Shown one piece after another: positions 1 to 6,197 of a stretch of DNA of 7,878 bases (its first letter is position 1; the number at the start of each line of letters is the position of its first letter). This DNA comes from an uncultured Rhizobiaceae group bacterium. GTDB lineage: Bacteria > Pseudomonadota > Alphaproteobacteria > Rhizobiales > Rhizobiaceae. The DNA lies in assembly GCA_905479965.1 (NCBI GenBank), contig CAJQOR010000021.1, positions 1-7,878 on the forward strand, written 5' to 3'. A program made the position numbers and the translations under genes. Under the pieces are notes generated by a model, which was given only the letters and a program-made list of their open reading frames with translations, did no database searches and was not told the DNA's origin.

Positions 1-701
1 GGACGAAGTTTTCCAACACCGTCGATGGTCACGCCATGTTTGATATATTCATCTTCTTCAACAATCGTATCACCCTTACGGCCTTTGATGGTGAACGGAA
101 CAATTTCGTCTTTAAACTTGCCAGCTTTTTGCGCAGCTTCCGCTTTGTTTTGCGAATTTACGGCAAATTCATCTTGCACCAAACGAGACAACTGCCACTG
201 CTTTGCAACGTTTTCAGCTGTTGTACCCATGTGGTAGCCATAAAATGCTTCAGTCAAACCATCTTTGATCATGGTATCAACCATTTTCAAATCACCCATT
301 TTTGTGCCAGCACGAAGATGTGCACAATGGGTTGATAGTGACATAGATTCTTGACCACCTGCTGCGATGATATCTGCATCACCAGACATAATCTGCTGCA
401 TACCAATAGCCATAGCACGAAGGCCAGAACCACATACCTGGTTAAGACCCCAAGCTGTTGCTTCTTTTGGAACACCCGCAGCCATTGCGGCTTGGCGTGC
501 TGGGTTTTGCCCCATACCGGCAGTTAAAACCTGCCCGAGAATAACCTCATCAATCACACCTGCTTCAAGGCCAGCTTTTTCCAAAGCACCGGTGATTGCA
601 GCGGCACCCAACTCATGTGCTGACGTTTTAGCAAATGAACCATTAAACGAGCCAACAGCTGTTCTAGCAATGCTGGCGATTACGATTGAGGAGTTACCCA
701 T
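1..701 (-). CDS. phaA: Acetyl-CoA acetyltransferase (thiolase), 5' part, cut by window edge
   Basis: This biosynthetic thiolase condenses two acetyl-CoA to acetoacetyl-CoA, the first step of polyhydroxybutyrate synthesis; it acts in the cytoplasm as a tetramer in this family. The 233 complete codons seen here correspond to roughly the N-terminal 60% of a family member of about 390 residues. The nucleophilic cysteine is Cys90 in the motif NQVCGSGLRA. Other thiolase landmarks are ARTAVGSFNG (residues 12-21), GQNPARQAA (64-72), GGQESMS (115-121) and MGTTAENVA (158-166). The C-terminal His and Cys catalytic motifs lie beyond base 1. The start is ATG at 701, preceded on the minus strand by an AAGGGA ribosome site about 7 bases upstream. 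The gene diverges from phaR, which supports a PHA role over a purely degradative thiolase. A downstream phaB, common in this order, would lie outside the window. I am sure of the family and fairly sure of phaA. Confidence 0.93.
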   Translation of the reverse strand, partial: MGNSSIVIASIARTAVGSFNGSFAKTSAHELGAAAITGALEKAGLEAGVIDEVILGQVLTAGMGQNPARQAAMAAGVPKEATAWGLNQVCGSGLRAMAIGMQQIMSGDADIIAAGGQESMSLSTHCAHLRAGTKMGDLKMVDTMIKDGLTEAFYGYHMGTTAENVAKQWQLSRLVQDEFAVNSQNKAEAAQKAGKFKDEIVPFTIKGRKGDTIVEEDEYIKHGVTIDGVGKLR

Positions 702-799
702 AAATATTTCCCTTATAAATCAGACTGATTATCCCTGAACGCATCTTGCGCTCGCGCTCCCATCAAACATAAAAAGTGTTCGCACACTGATCATAAGCT

Positions 800-830
800 C
801 ATATAAGCGAATACTAACACTGTCCGTCAA
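800..830 (-). promoter_or_regulatory. Candidate phaA promoter
   Basis: On the minus strand a TTGACG hexamer (825-830) is followed 19 bases later by TATATG (800-805), or 18 bases later by TTATAT. The -35 match is good and the -10 match is weak. If used, it gives phaA a leader of roughly 90 bases. It lies only 10 bp from the palindrome at 841-855, so a repressor bound there could hinder polymerase. This is inference from hexamer matching only. Confidence 0.3.
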
Positions 831-840
831 GCTGTGTTTA

Positions 841-855
841 TGCTGCAGCGCAGCA
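841..855. promoter_or_regulatory. Candidate PhaR operator (TGC-rich palindrome)
   Basis: The sequence is a perfect dyad, TGCTGC-AGC-GCAGCA, with two 6-base arms and a 3-base centre. It contains CTGC-N3-GCAG. From memory, PhaR of Paracoccus denitrificans and Rhodobacter sphaeroides binds TGC-rich sites of the form CTGC-N3/4-GCAG ahead of phasin and PHA-synthesis genes. The dyad lies between divergent phaA and phaR, 107 bp upstream of the phaR start and 140 bp from the phaA start. It could therefore serve autoregulation of phaR, control of phaA, or both. The palindrome is seen directly; the assignment to PhaR rests on context and recalled consensus. Confidence 0.6.
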
Positions 856-950
856 AACACTTACACAAATTAACCGCGTTGCACAATAGACTTGGCAGGA
901 ACGATATTTTTGCAGTAGGGTCTCAGAATAGTATTTCGTAATTTGCATTT

Positions 951-956
951 AGGAGG
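951..956 (+). promoter_or_regulatory. phaR ribosome binding site
   Basis: A full AGGAGG Shine-Dalgarno core lies 5 bases upstream of the phaR ATG and fixes that start. It is the strongest ribosome site in the window, which suggests efficient translation of the regulator. Confidence 0.85.
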
Positions 957-961
957 GTCAG

Positions 962-1546
962 ATGAGCGGAAATGGGTCTGTGGTTATCAAGAAGTACGCG
1001 AACAGGCGTTTATATAATACAGGCACAAGTGCTTATGTGACATTGGAAGATTTAGCGGAAATGGTCCGCAAGGGTGAAGATTTCACCGTTAACGATGCTA
1101 AATCAGGCGATGACATCACCCACTCTGTCTTAACTCAGATCATTTTTGAGCAAGAAGCAAAAACCGGAAATACCTTATTACCGGTATCATTCTTAAGGCA
1201 GTTGATTTCATTTTATGGCGATCAAATGCAAATGGTTGTGCCAAGTTATCTAGAACATTCCATGTCAGCACTGACCGACCAACAAGAACAGTTTAAAGAT
1301 CAAATGTCGAAATCAATGGATGCAAATCCAATGATGGCCAACATGAAAGCGCCAATGCAAATGATCGAAGAACAGGTCAAGCGTAACACAGAGATGTTCC
1401 AACAGGCCATGTCAATGTTTTCACCTTTTGGCCTACCAACCGGTGCCCAAGAAGAACAAGAGGCAGAGAAACCAGAAGCCAATGACATCGATGAGCTGAA
1501 AGCTCAGTTGAAAGATCTACAAGGCAAGCTGGATAAATTCAGTTAA
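962..1546 (+). CDS. phaR: Polyhydroxyalkanoate synthesis repressor PhaR
   Basis: PhaR is a cytoplasmic sensor and repressor that binds DNA at PHA genes and is released when it binds nascent PHA, coupling granule protein (phasin) production to polymer. The 194-residue protein has the family's usual size and layout. The N-terminal PHB/PHA accumulation-regulator DNA-binding domain covers about residues 8-65, with the signature IKKYANRRLYNT (9-20) and TLEDLAEMVRKGEDF (27-41). The second, polymer-regulation domain follows at about 73-101 (LPVSFLRQLISFYGDQMQ...). A Met/Gln-rich stretch (111-152) and an acidic C-terminal helix (about 173-193), likely a coiled coil, complete it. The methionine-rich amphipathic middle would suit contact with a hydrophobic polymer surface (inference). 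The gene is divergent from phaA and ends in a terminator at 1591-1636. Autoregulation is known in relatives and is suggested here by the upstream TGC-rich sites. Confidence 0.95.
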   Translation: MSGNGSVVIKKYANRRLYNTGTSAYVTLEDLAEMVRKGEDFTVNDAKSGDDITHSVLTQIIFEQEAKTGNTLLPVSFLRQLISFYGDQMQMVVPSYLEHSMSALTDQQEQFKDQMSKSMDANPMMANMKAPMQMIEEQVKRNTEMFQQAMSMFSPFGLPTGAQEEQEAEKPEANDIDELKAQLKDLQGKLDKFS

Positions 1547-1590
1547 TTACATATTGCCAGTTGATACGCGTTCGCGAACCAAAAAATACA

Positions 1591-1636
1591 ATCTCCGTGA
1601 TGTTAATCAAACAATCTCACGGAGATAAATTTTTTA
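1591..1636. terminator. Bidirectional rho-independent terminator between phaR and the ggt-family gene
   Basis: A perfect 10-bp stem pairs ATCTCCGTGA (1591-1600) with TCACGGAGAT (1617-1626) around a 16-base loop. On the plus strand it is followed by AAATTTTTT, serving phaR. On the minus strand it is followed by a TGTATTTTTT tract (1581-1590), serving the convergent ggt-family gene, whose stop codon lies within the plus-strand T-run. Confidence 0.82.
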
Positions 1637-3217
1637 ATAACCGATAGCTAATCCATCTTTGCGGGGATCAGAGCCGCCACAATAAAAGCCACGCTCATCC
1701 CGCTGAATGATCTGCCCGCCACCAATAGGCGTATTTGATTGGCGAATTTCATGGCCGCGCGCTTCAAGTCCGCCAATGACCGCACGCGATATTCCGCTTT
1801 CGGCCTCAACCACTCCATCAGGAGCCCAGAACATACGCGGATGATCAAGCGCTGCTTGCGGATCAAATCCATGATCAACAAGATTGGAAAACACATGCGC
1901 TTGCCCCATCGGTTGATAGGCACCGCCCATAACCCCAAATGAAAACGCAGGATTTCCGTTCTTCAAGGCAAAGCCAGGGATAATTGTGTGCAATGGACGT
2001 TTAGATGGCCCAATCGCATTTGGATGCCCAACTATTGTGTTAAAACACGCACCGCGGCTTTGTAAGACAATGCCCGAATTCGGCGTGACAATCCACGAAC
2101 CAAAATCGGTATAGATAGAATATATCAGCGACACCATCTGCCCATTTTTATCAGCTACCGACAAATAAACAGTGTCGGAACTTGGCAGGTCCGGCAATAG
2201 AATTTTGGGATTTCGTTTCAAGGGTTTGACTTGATGGTGAAGTGTTTTTGCAAATTCCATAGACGTCAATTCTGCCGCCGACATTGTCATATGAGCCGGA
2301 TCCGCCAGCATCGCATCACGGACAGCATAGGCGATGCGCCCAATTTCGATCTCGTGATGATAACGTTCAGGACTGTCATGGCTCATTGATCGCACATCCA
2401 ACAATTCCATCAAATTCATCATAATGAGTGCCACCATGCCCTGCCCATTTGGTGGGATCTCAAACACTTGATGGTCAGAATATTTCGTTGAAATTGGCTC
2501 AACCCAATCAGCTGCAACTGCGCCCAGATCATCCTCGTTTAAGAAACCACCTTTTGATTGCACAGTATCTGCAATTTCGGCTGCGATACTCCCCTTGTAA
2601 AACGCATCGATACCGTCTTTTGCAATGGATCGAAAACTATTAGCTAGCGCTGCAAATTGAACTCGATCACCCATTTTAGGCGCATTTCCATCGTGCAGCA
2701 GATGCATGCAAGCGCCAACATCTTTACTGAGTGGTGTTACATTTTTCTGCCAATCATAAGCAACGCGAGGGGATACCAAAAAACCCTCTTCAGAAATTTT
2801 AATTGCATCTGTGAACAATCGGTCCCACGAGAGCGTGCCAAATTTCTGGTGCATGTCATCAAATGCTTTAAGTGCACCAGGAACAGTGACAGAATGTGCA
2901 GATGCGTCAGAAATTTCGCTAAATCCGTTTTCCTGATACCATTCAATATGAGCACCCGCCGCTGAACGGCCTGATCCATTGATCGCATGCATGCCTTTTG
3001 CGGGATCTGAAATAATTGCAAAACAATCCCCACCAATACCTGTCATTTGCGGTTCAACCACGCTTAGCACAAAAGACGCTGCAAGTGCGGCATCAACAGC
3101 TGATCCACCTTCACGCAATACGCTGAGTGCAGTGGATGATGCCAGAGGATGAGATGCCGCTACCATGCCATTGTCAGCGAAAACCTGCGAACGTCCAGGT
3201 TTATCAAACAAGCGCAT
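1634..3217 (-). CDS. Gamma-glutamyltransferase-family protein (Ntn hydrolase), no signal peptide
   Basis: This 527-residue protein belongs to the gamma-glutamyltransferase (GGT)/acylase superfamily, whose precursors cleave themselves to expose a catalytic threonine. N-terminal landmarks are MVAASHPLAS (18-27), REGGSAVDAALA (35-46) and VVEPQMTGIGGD (53-64). The nucleophile is most likely Thr349 in SSDTVYLSVADKNG (346-359): counting back from the conserved S-V-x-D-K-x-G places it at the position of the classical GGT threonine. SKRPLHTIIP (405-414) and VMGGAYQPMGQ (429-439) follow, as in the YwrD-like branch. Unlike secreted GGTs of about 580 residues, there is no N-terminal hydrophobic segment, so it is probably cytoplasmic. 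The substrate (glutathione, a gamma-glutamyl compound or an acyl amide) cannot be told from sequence. The start at ATG 3217 is backed by an AGGAG site about 8 bases upstream. It is transcribed alone, divergent from the HbpS-like gene. Confidence 0.88.
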   Translation of the reverse strand: MRLFDKPGRSQVFADNGMVAASHPLASSTALSVLREGGSAVDAALAASFVLSVVEPQMTGIGGDCFAIISDPAKGMHAINGSGRSAAGAHIEWYQENGFSEISDASAHSVTVPGALKAFDDMHQKFGTLSWDRLFTDAIKISEEGFLVSPRVAYDWQKNVTPLSKDVGACMHLLHDGNAPKMGDRVQFAALANSFRSIAKDGIDAFYKGSIAAEIADTVQSKGGFLNEDDLGAVAADWVEPISTKYSDHQVFEIPPNGQGMVALIMMNLMELLDVRSMSHDSPERYHHEIEIGRIAYAVRDAMLADPAHMTMSAAELTSMEFAKTLHHQVKPLKRNPKILLPDLPSSDTVYLSVADKNGQMVSLIYSIYTDFGSWIVTPNSGIVLQSRGACFNTIVGHPNAIGPSKRPLHTIIPGFALKNGNPAFSFGVMGGAYQPMGQAHVFSNLVDHGFDPQAALDHPRMFWAPDGVVEAESGISRAVIGGLEARGHEIRQSNTPIGGGQIIQRDERGFYCGGSDPRKDGLAIGY

Positions 3218-3303
3218 ATTATTTCTCCTTTGGAAACAATGTTAATCGAATACAAGCAAATGACTTAAAGTGGGAAGGTCTATATACTTCTTTTTTCACC
3301 ACC

Positions 3304-3318
3304 GCTATCAGTTATAGC
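3304..3318. repeat. Small inverted repeat in the ggt-family/HbpS-like divergent spacer
   Basis: GCTAT-CAGTT-ATAGC is a perfect 5-bp-arm dyad located 40 bp upstream of the HbpS-like start. It could be an operator for that gene or for the divergent pair, but a 5-base arm is short enough to arise by chance. The rest of this 141-bp spacer holds no clear promoter pair. Confidence 0.25.
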
Positions 3319-3358
3319 TCAATTTTTGCCAATCCCAACTGAATAAAGAGTATTAAAT

Positions 3359-3787
3359 ATGCAAATCAGTCTTTCCAAAGCAAATAAAATGATCACCTCT
3401 GCCCAAAAAAAGGGCGCAGAACTTGGTTTAAAGCCACTCGCCGTTGTTGTGCTGGATGCCGGTGGTCACGTTAAAGCTTTCCAACGTCAAGATGGCGCCT
3501 CAAACATGCGCTTTGAAGTCGCCAAGGGTAAAGCCTATGGTGCAGTAGCTGTAGGCGTGGGTTCGCGCTGGTTAGATGCGCAAGCTGCTACGCGTCCGCA
3601 TTTCCTTGAAGGTCTATCAGGAGTATCAGGTGGCAATATTGTACCTGTTCCAGGTGGTGTATTGATCAAAAACAAAAAAGGTGAAATTCTGGGCGCAGTC
3701 GGAATTTCAGGTGATGTGTCTGATAATGATGAAGCCGCAGCTATTGCCGGCATCGAAGATGCAGGCTTTGTCGCAGACGCAGGCTAA
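3359..3787 (+). CDS. GlcG/HbpS family heme-binding-like protein
   Basis: This 142-residue protein belongs to the GlcG/HbpS (DUF336) family, small alpha/beta proteins that oligomerise. HbpS of Streptomyces binds heme; GlcG is encoded with glycolate oxidase genes but has no assigned reaction. Visible family features are the N-terminal helix (residues 5-23), LAVVVLDAGGHVKAFQRQDGA (27-47), the FEVAKGKAYGA helix (52-62), GGNIVPVPGGVLIK (91-104) and GEILGAVGISGDVSDNDEA (108-126). The length is standard. There is no signal peptide, so it is likely cytoplasmic, in contrast to secreted HbpS. The start at ATG 3359 has an AAAGAG ribosome site about 9 bases upstream. No glycolate-oxidase or two-component genes are nearby, so the neighbourhood does not define its role. 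The fold is near certain and the function is unknown. Confidence 0.88.
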   Translation: MQISLSKANKMITSAQKKGAELGLKPLAVVVLDAGGHVKAFQRQDGASNMRFEVAKGKAYGAVAVGVGSRWLDAQAATRPHFLEGLSGVSGGNIVPVPGGVLIKNKKGEILGAVGISGDVSDNDEAAAIAGIEDAGFVADAG

Positions 3788-3791
3788 CAAC

Positions 3792-3821
3792 AAAAATTTG
3801 GGCGGATGCCAAGTCCGCCCA
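3792..3821 (-). terminator. Terminator of the membrane-protein gene, shared with the HbpS-like gene end
   Basis: A perfect 8-bp GC-rich stem pairs TGGGCGGA (3799-3806) with TCCGCCCA (3814-3821) around a 7-base loop. On the minus strand it is followed by AAATTTTT (3792-3798 read in reverse), the form of an intrinsic terminator for the gene ending at 3829. On the plus strand it sits just after the HbpS-like stop, but no T-run follows there, so termination in that direction is less certain. Confidence 0.75.
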
Positions 3822-3828
3822 TCATGCT

Positions 3829-4230
3829 TCATAATCCGATAGAAACATCGCGCCCGGCAGATCGGATCGAGACGGAAAATCCAGCTATGACATCAATAAA
3901 CGCGATGGCCATCAGGATGAAAAACACTTGTGTTGCAGCACCTTGCACCAACAAAAATTCTAGCAAAAATGCGATAAAGACGAATGTCGATAATAGATGA
4001 TCAACAACAGAAAATGCACCCGTCCGCGTTGCTTTTAAAATTTCAACAAACAACAGCACCAGCGCAATTAATATAAATAGATCACCGACATTTAAAATCC
4101 ATGTCGCGCCAGAGAGCATTGGCAATTCCAAAATATGGTTTTCCAACCCGCCAATGCCAGAGCCAGGTCCCAACATCACAACATTATAAAGTACCAACGG
4201 AATGAGCATTAAAGGGATAGCTAACAGCAT
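3829..4230 (-). CDS. Four-helix integral membrane protein of unknown function
   Basis: I do not recognise a named family. The 133-residue protein is strongly hydrophobic, with four likely membrane helices at about residues 1-20, 47-66, 77-96 and 101-121. The loop between helices 1 and 2 contains GPGSGIGGLENHILELPMLSG (21-41) and was probably conserved for a reason. The loop between helices 2 and 3 is basic (KATRTG, 66-71) and the tail is short and charged (SIRSAGRD, 121-128), so positive-inside reasoning puts both in the cytoplasm, with both ends of the protein there too. No catalytic or metal-binding motif is visible. It lies downstream of rpmF on the same strand, but a terminator sits between them. 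A weak AGAGAG ribosome site precedes the ATG at 4230. Normal codon use and a clean terminator support a real gene. Confidence 0.8.
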   Translation of the reverse strand: MLLAIPLMLIPLVLYNVVMLGPGSGIGGLENHILELPMLSGATWILNVGDLFILIALVLLFVEILKATRTGAFSVVDHLLSTFVFIAFLLEFLLVQGAATQVFFILMAIAFIDVIAGFSVSIRSAGRDVSIGL

Positions 4231-4283
4231 GTTTATCTCTCTTAAATTTTATTGTTAAATCGATTGCTTGATATATCTCATAC

Positions 4284-4309
4284 AAAAAGGCCAGCCGTAA
4301 GGCTAGCCT
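4284..4309 (-). terminator. rho-independent terminator of rpmF
   Basis: On the minus strand AGGCTAGCC and GGCTGGCCT pair as a 9-bp stem with one A-C mismatch and a TTAC tetraloop (4288-4309). It is followed by a TTTT tract (4284-4287) and lies about 30 bases after the rpmF stop. No T-run follows on the plus strand. It separates rpmF from the membrane-protein gene, although partial read-through is possible. Confidence 0.8.
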
Positions 4310-4339
4310 GATTGAAATCATTCATATCGATAAAAAAAC

Positions 4340-4525
4340 TTAGGCGTCTTCTTTAGGTGTCAAAACTTGACGACCGCGATACATGCCAGTTTTAAGATCC
4401 ACATGGTGTGAACGACGAAGCTCACCTGAATCTTTGTCTTCAACGTATGACGGCGCATTCAACGCGTCTGTTGAACGGCGCATGCCGCGCTTCGAGCGCG
4501 AAATTTTCTTCTTTGGTACAGCCAT
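4340..4525 (-). CDS. rpmF: 50S ribosomal protein L32
   Basis: L32 is a small basic protein of the large ribosomal subunit near the peptidyl transferase region. The 61 residues begin with the diagnostic [18 protein letters not shown] (1-18), followed by [17 protein letters not shown] (27-43), and end in [17 protein letters not shown]. It is the cysteine-free (zinc-independent) form usual in alphaproteobacteria, and its length is standard. The start at ATG 4525 has a GGAG site 6 bases upstream (4532-4535). In many Hyphomicrobiales, as I recall, rpmF lies near mtgA and a polyprenyl synthetase gene; the same neighbours occur here with a GST-family gene between rpmF and mtgA. A 205-bp spacer to the GST gene leaves room for its own promoter. 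Identity is essentially certain. Confidence 0.98.
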   Translation of the reverse strand: MAVPKKKISRSKRGMRRSTDALNAPSYVEDKDSGELRRSHHVDLKTGMYRGRQVLTPKEDA

Positions 4526-4559
4526 TTTCTACTCCATTATAACGGGCAATCAACAAAAC

Positions 4560-4610
4560 TTGGCAGTGTTTACCGCCAAATTGGACGTGATGCCAAAATT
4601 GGGAATTGGC
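4560..4610. repeat. TTGGC/GCCAA inverted-repeat cluster upstream of rpmF
   Basis: TTGGC (4560-4564) and GCCAA (4575-4579) form one dyad, and TTGG (4581-4584) with CCAA (4593-4596) a second. Another TTGG occurs just after the second dyad, and TTGGC follows at about 4606-4610. Read on the minus strand, the first dyad forms a short hairpin followed by GTTTTGTTG, which resembles a weak terminator for the GST transcript or a leader structure ahead of rpmF. The remainder of the 4526-4730 spacer shows no small gene or tRNA. Confidence 0.35.
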
Positions 4611-4730
4611 GCGGCTTATACATCGACTTTATGAGTTTGACCAGTGGGATTCGAAAGATTTTTTTCAATCCTGCCAATAAATAAGAAAACAGAGCTATTT
4701 CGGCCTACTAATGGCATTTTATAGCCTCTG

Positions 4731-5378
4731 CTAAGCCTCATCATCGTCAACAATCCAAGGCTCAGCTTTACCTTCACTCTCCCATTCTTGCCAAGCATCA
4801 AGTGACTTCACGTTTTCCATATATTTCAATACATCTTGATTTTCGCTTAGTTTATAAACTTCGAACCGATTAACAACGGGTGCAAACATCGCATCAGCAT
4901 TCGAAAATTCTCCAAACAAAAACGGACCTCCAGATTGTGAAAGACAATCTGACCATAGCTTCTCAATGCGCGATACATCTTTTTGCAAAGCCTCATCCTG
5001 CTCCATCTTAACAATGGGTCGGCGCATATTCATCGGGCATTGCTTACGAAGTGCGAAAAAACCACCCAGCATTTCGCACGATATTGCCATCGCATGGCTA
5101 TGTGCTTTCGCATCAGATGGCCAAAAGCCTTTGTCCGGAAATTTCCGCGACAAATGATCTAAAATTGCAAGAGATTCAAATATGGTTTGATCGCCATCGA
5201 CCAATACAGGCACCTTACCTGTTGGTGAAAACGTTTTGAACTTTGGATTCCCGCCCGCCATATCAAACGGAATTAATTCTTCCATAAATTCAACGCCCAA
5301 AACTTTCATCCCAATCCAAGGCCGAAAGGACCATGATGAATAGTTCTTGTTACCAATATAAAGTTTCATGTTTGACAT
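4731..5378 (-). CDS. Glutathione S-transferase family protein
   Basis: This is a 215-residue cytosolic two-domain GST-fold protein, a standard length. The thioredoxin-like N-domain opens with MKLYIGNKNYSSWSFRPWIG (4-23), where Ser14 or Ser15 is the likely glutathione-activating residue, as in serine-type (zeta-like) GSTs. The cis-proline loop is SPTGKVPVLV (51-60), and the gamma-glutamyl-binding Glu-Ser pair is E68-S69 in FESLAILDHL. The helical C-domain carries the folding N-cap motif SNAD (159-162) followed by AMFAPVVNRF. The end is acidic (VDDDEA). The substrate cannot be assigned. The start at ATG 5378 is chosen over Met4 because of the AGGTGA site (5382-5387) at good spacing. The gene begins 68 bases after the mtgA stop with no intervening terminator, so co-transcription with mtgA is likely. 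Confidence 0.9.
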   Translation of the reverse strand: MSNMKLYIGNKNYSSWSFRPWIGMKVLGVEFMEELIPFDMAGGNPKFKTFSPTGKVPVLVDGDQTIFESLAILDHLSRKFPDKGFWPSDAKAHSHAMAISCEMLGGFFALRKQCPMNMRRPIVKMEQDEALQKDVSRIEKLWSDCLSQSGGPFLFGEFSNADAMFAPVVNRFEVYKLSENQDVLKYMENVKSLDAWQEWESEGKAEPWIVDDDEA

Positions 5379-5446
5379 AAATCACCTCGTAAATTTTCAT
5401 GCGATAATGTCAGCACCTTATAGAAATACTAGCGAAATAATTTGAT

Positions 5447-6190
5447 CTAAGGATAAATACATTTGATGTATGCACCCGACTGGCGCGCGCGGTTTTCAAC
5501 TTTGTTGGCTAGGCGCTGTAAACCATTGCTTGGTTTTGCTGGATTGCGCAATATTGGATTGGGAAGCGTAACCGCTAATAATGCCGCTTGTTTGCGGGTT
5601 AATTTACTCGCAGCACGTCCAAAATAGGTTTGCGCTGCAGCTTCAATTCCATAAACACCATGGCCCCATTGCGCGATATTTAAATAAAGCTCCATCATGC
5701 GTTCTTTGCCCCAAACATAATCGGACGTTAGAGCCAAAGGGATCTCAAGAGCTTTTCGTATAACCGAACGCGTGGACGTTAAAAATAAGTTCTTGGACGT
5801 CTGCATGGCAATCGTGCTCGCGCCTCGGGAGGCCTCACCCTCCAACGCCTCCTCAAGAACGATGTTAATCGCACCCCAATCAACACCTGAATGAGAGCAA
5901 AACTGACCGTCTTCGGACATCATCACCGATTGAATAACAACCGGTGCAATATCATCAATATCAACCCACGAACGTTCATAAGAACGCCCTGTGAAAGTTT
6001 CACTCAGCATGAGAGTTGAAATTGGTTTCACAGCATCAATTTTGTAGATAAAAATCAGAATATATGGCGTGATTAATAAAAACAAAATAAAAAGCGCAAG
6101 GCGCTTCAGCCATTTTATTAAAAACGGGCGCAGCACAAATTTTGACTTCGCTTTTGCTTTTGTCTGTTTTTTCTTGCCAGCCTTCGCCAA
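5447..6190 (-). CDS. mtgA: Monofunctional biosynthetic peptidoglycan transglycosylase MtgA (TTG start)
   Basis: MtgA polymerises lipid II into glycan strands at the outer face of the inner membrane (glycosyltransferase family 51, with no transpeptidase domain). The 247-residue protein has a lysine-rich cytoplasmic tail (1-30), one membrane anchor (about 31-50) and a GT51 domain. The catalytic glutamate is Glu93 in SEDGQFCSHSGVDW (92-105). The donor-site motif RGASTIAMQTSKNLFL spans 122-137, and the second conserved glutamate is Glu167 in ELYLNIAQWG (167-176). The start is TTG at 6190: no ATG occurs in frame between the upstream stop and Met61, and starting at Met61 would remove the anchor. 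A G-rich run (CCCCC at 6198-6202 on the plus strand) sits about 7 bases upstream as an imperfect ribosome site. It is divergent from ispA and followed by the GST gene. Confidence 0.95.
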   Translation of the reverse strand: MAKAGKKKQTKAKAKSKFVLRPFLIKWLKRLALFILFLLITPYILIFIYKIDAVKPISTLMLSETFTGRSYERSWVDIDDIAPVVIQSVMMSEDGQFCSHSGVDWGAINIVLEEALEGEASRGASTIAMQTSKNLFLTSTRSVIRKALEIPLALTSDYVWGKERMMELYLNIAQWGHGVYGIEAAAQTYFGRAASKLTRKQAALLAVTLPNPILRNPAKPSNGLQRLANKVENRARQSGAYIKCIYP

Positions 6191-6197
6191 AGGATAG

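Noticed and set aside
25..738. Open frames on the plus strand across the phaA region (25-237, 36-335, 367-738)
   Set aside because: They are antisense to a clear thiolase reading frame, have no ribosome sites and encode low-complexity, non-family sequences.
1570..1579. Palindrome GTTCGCGAAC after phaR
   Set aside because: It sits downstream of phaR and just outside the bidirectional terminator, with no promoter nearby; a single 10-base palindrome is weak evidence of a site.
3359..3787. Assignment of the GlcG/HbpS-family gene as glcG
   Set aside because: No glcDEF glycolate oxidase genes are nearby and family members without that context have other or unknown roles, so no gene symbol was given.
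4536..4541. Annotating TATAAT as the rpmF promoter
   Set aside because: There is no supporting -35 hexamer at 16-18 bp and it would exclude the good ribosome site from the transcript; kept only as an observation.
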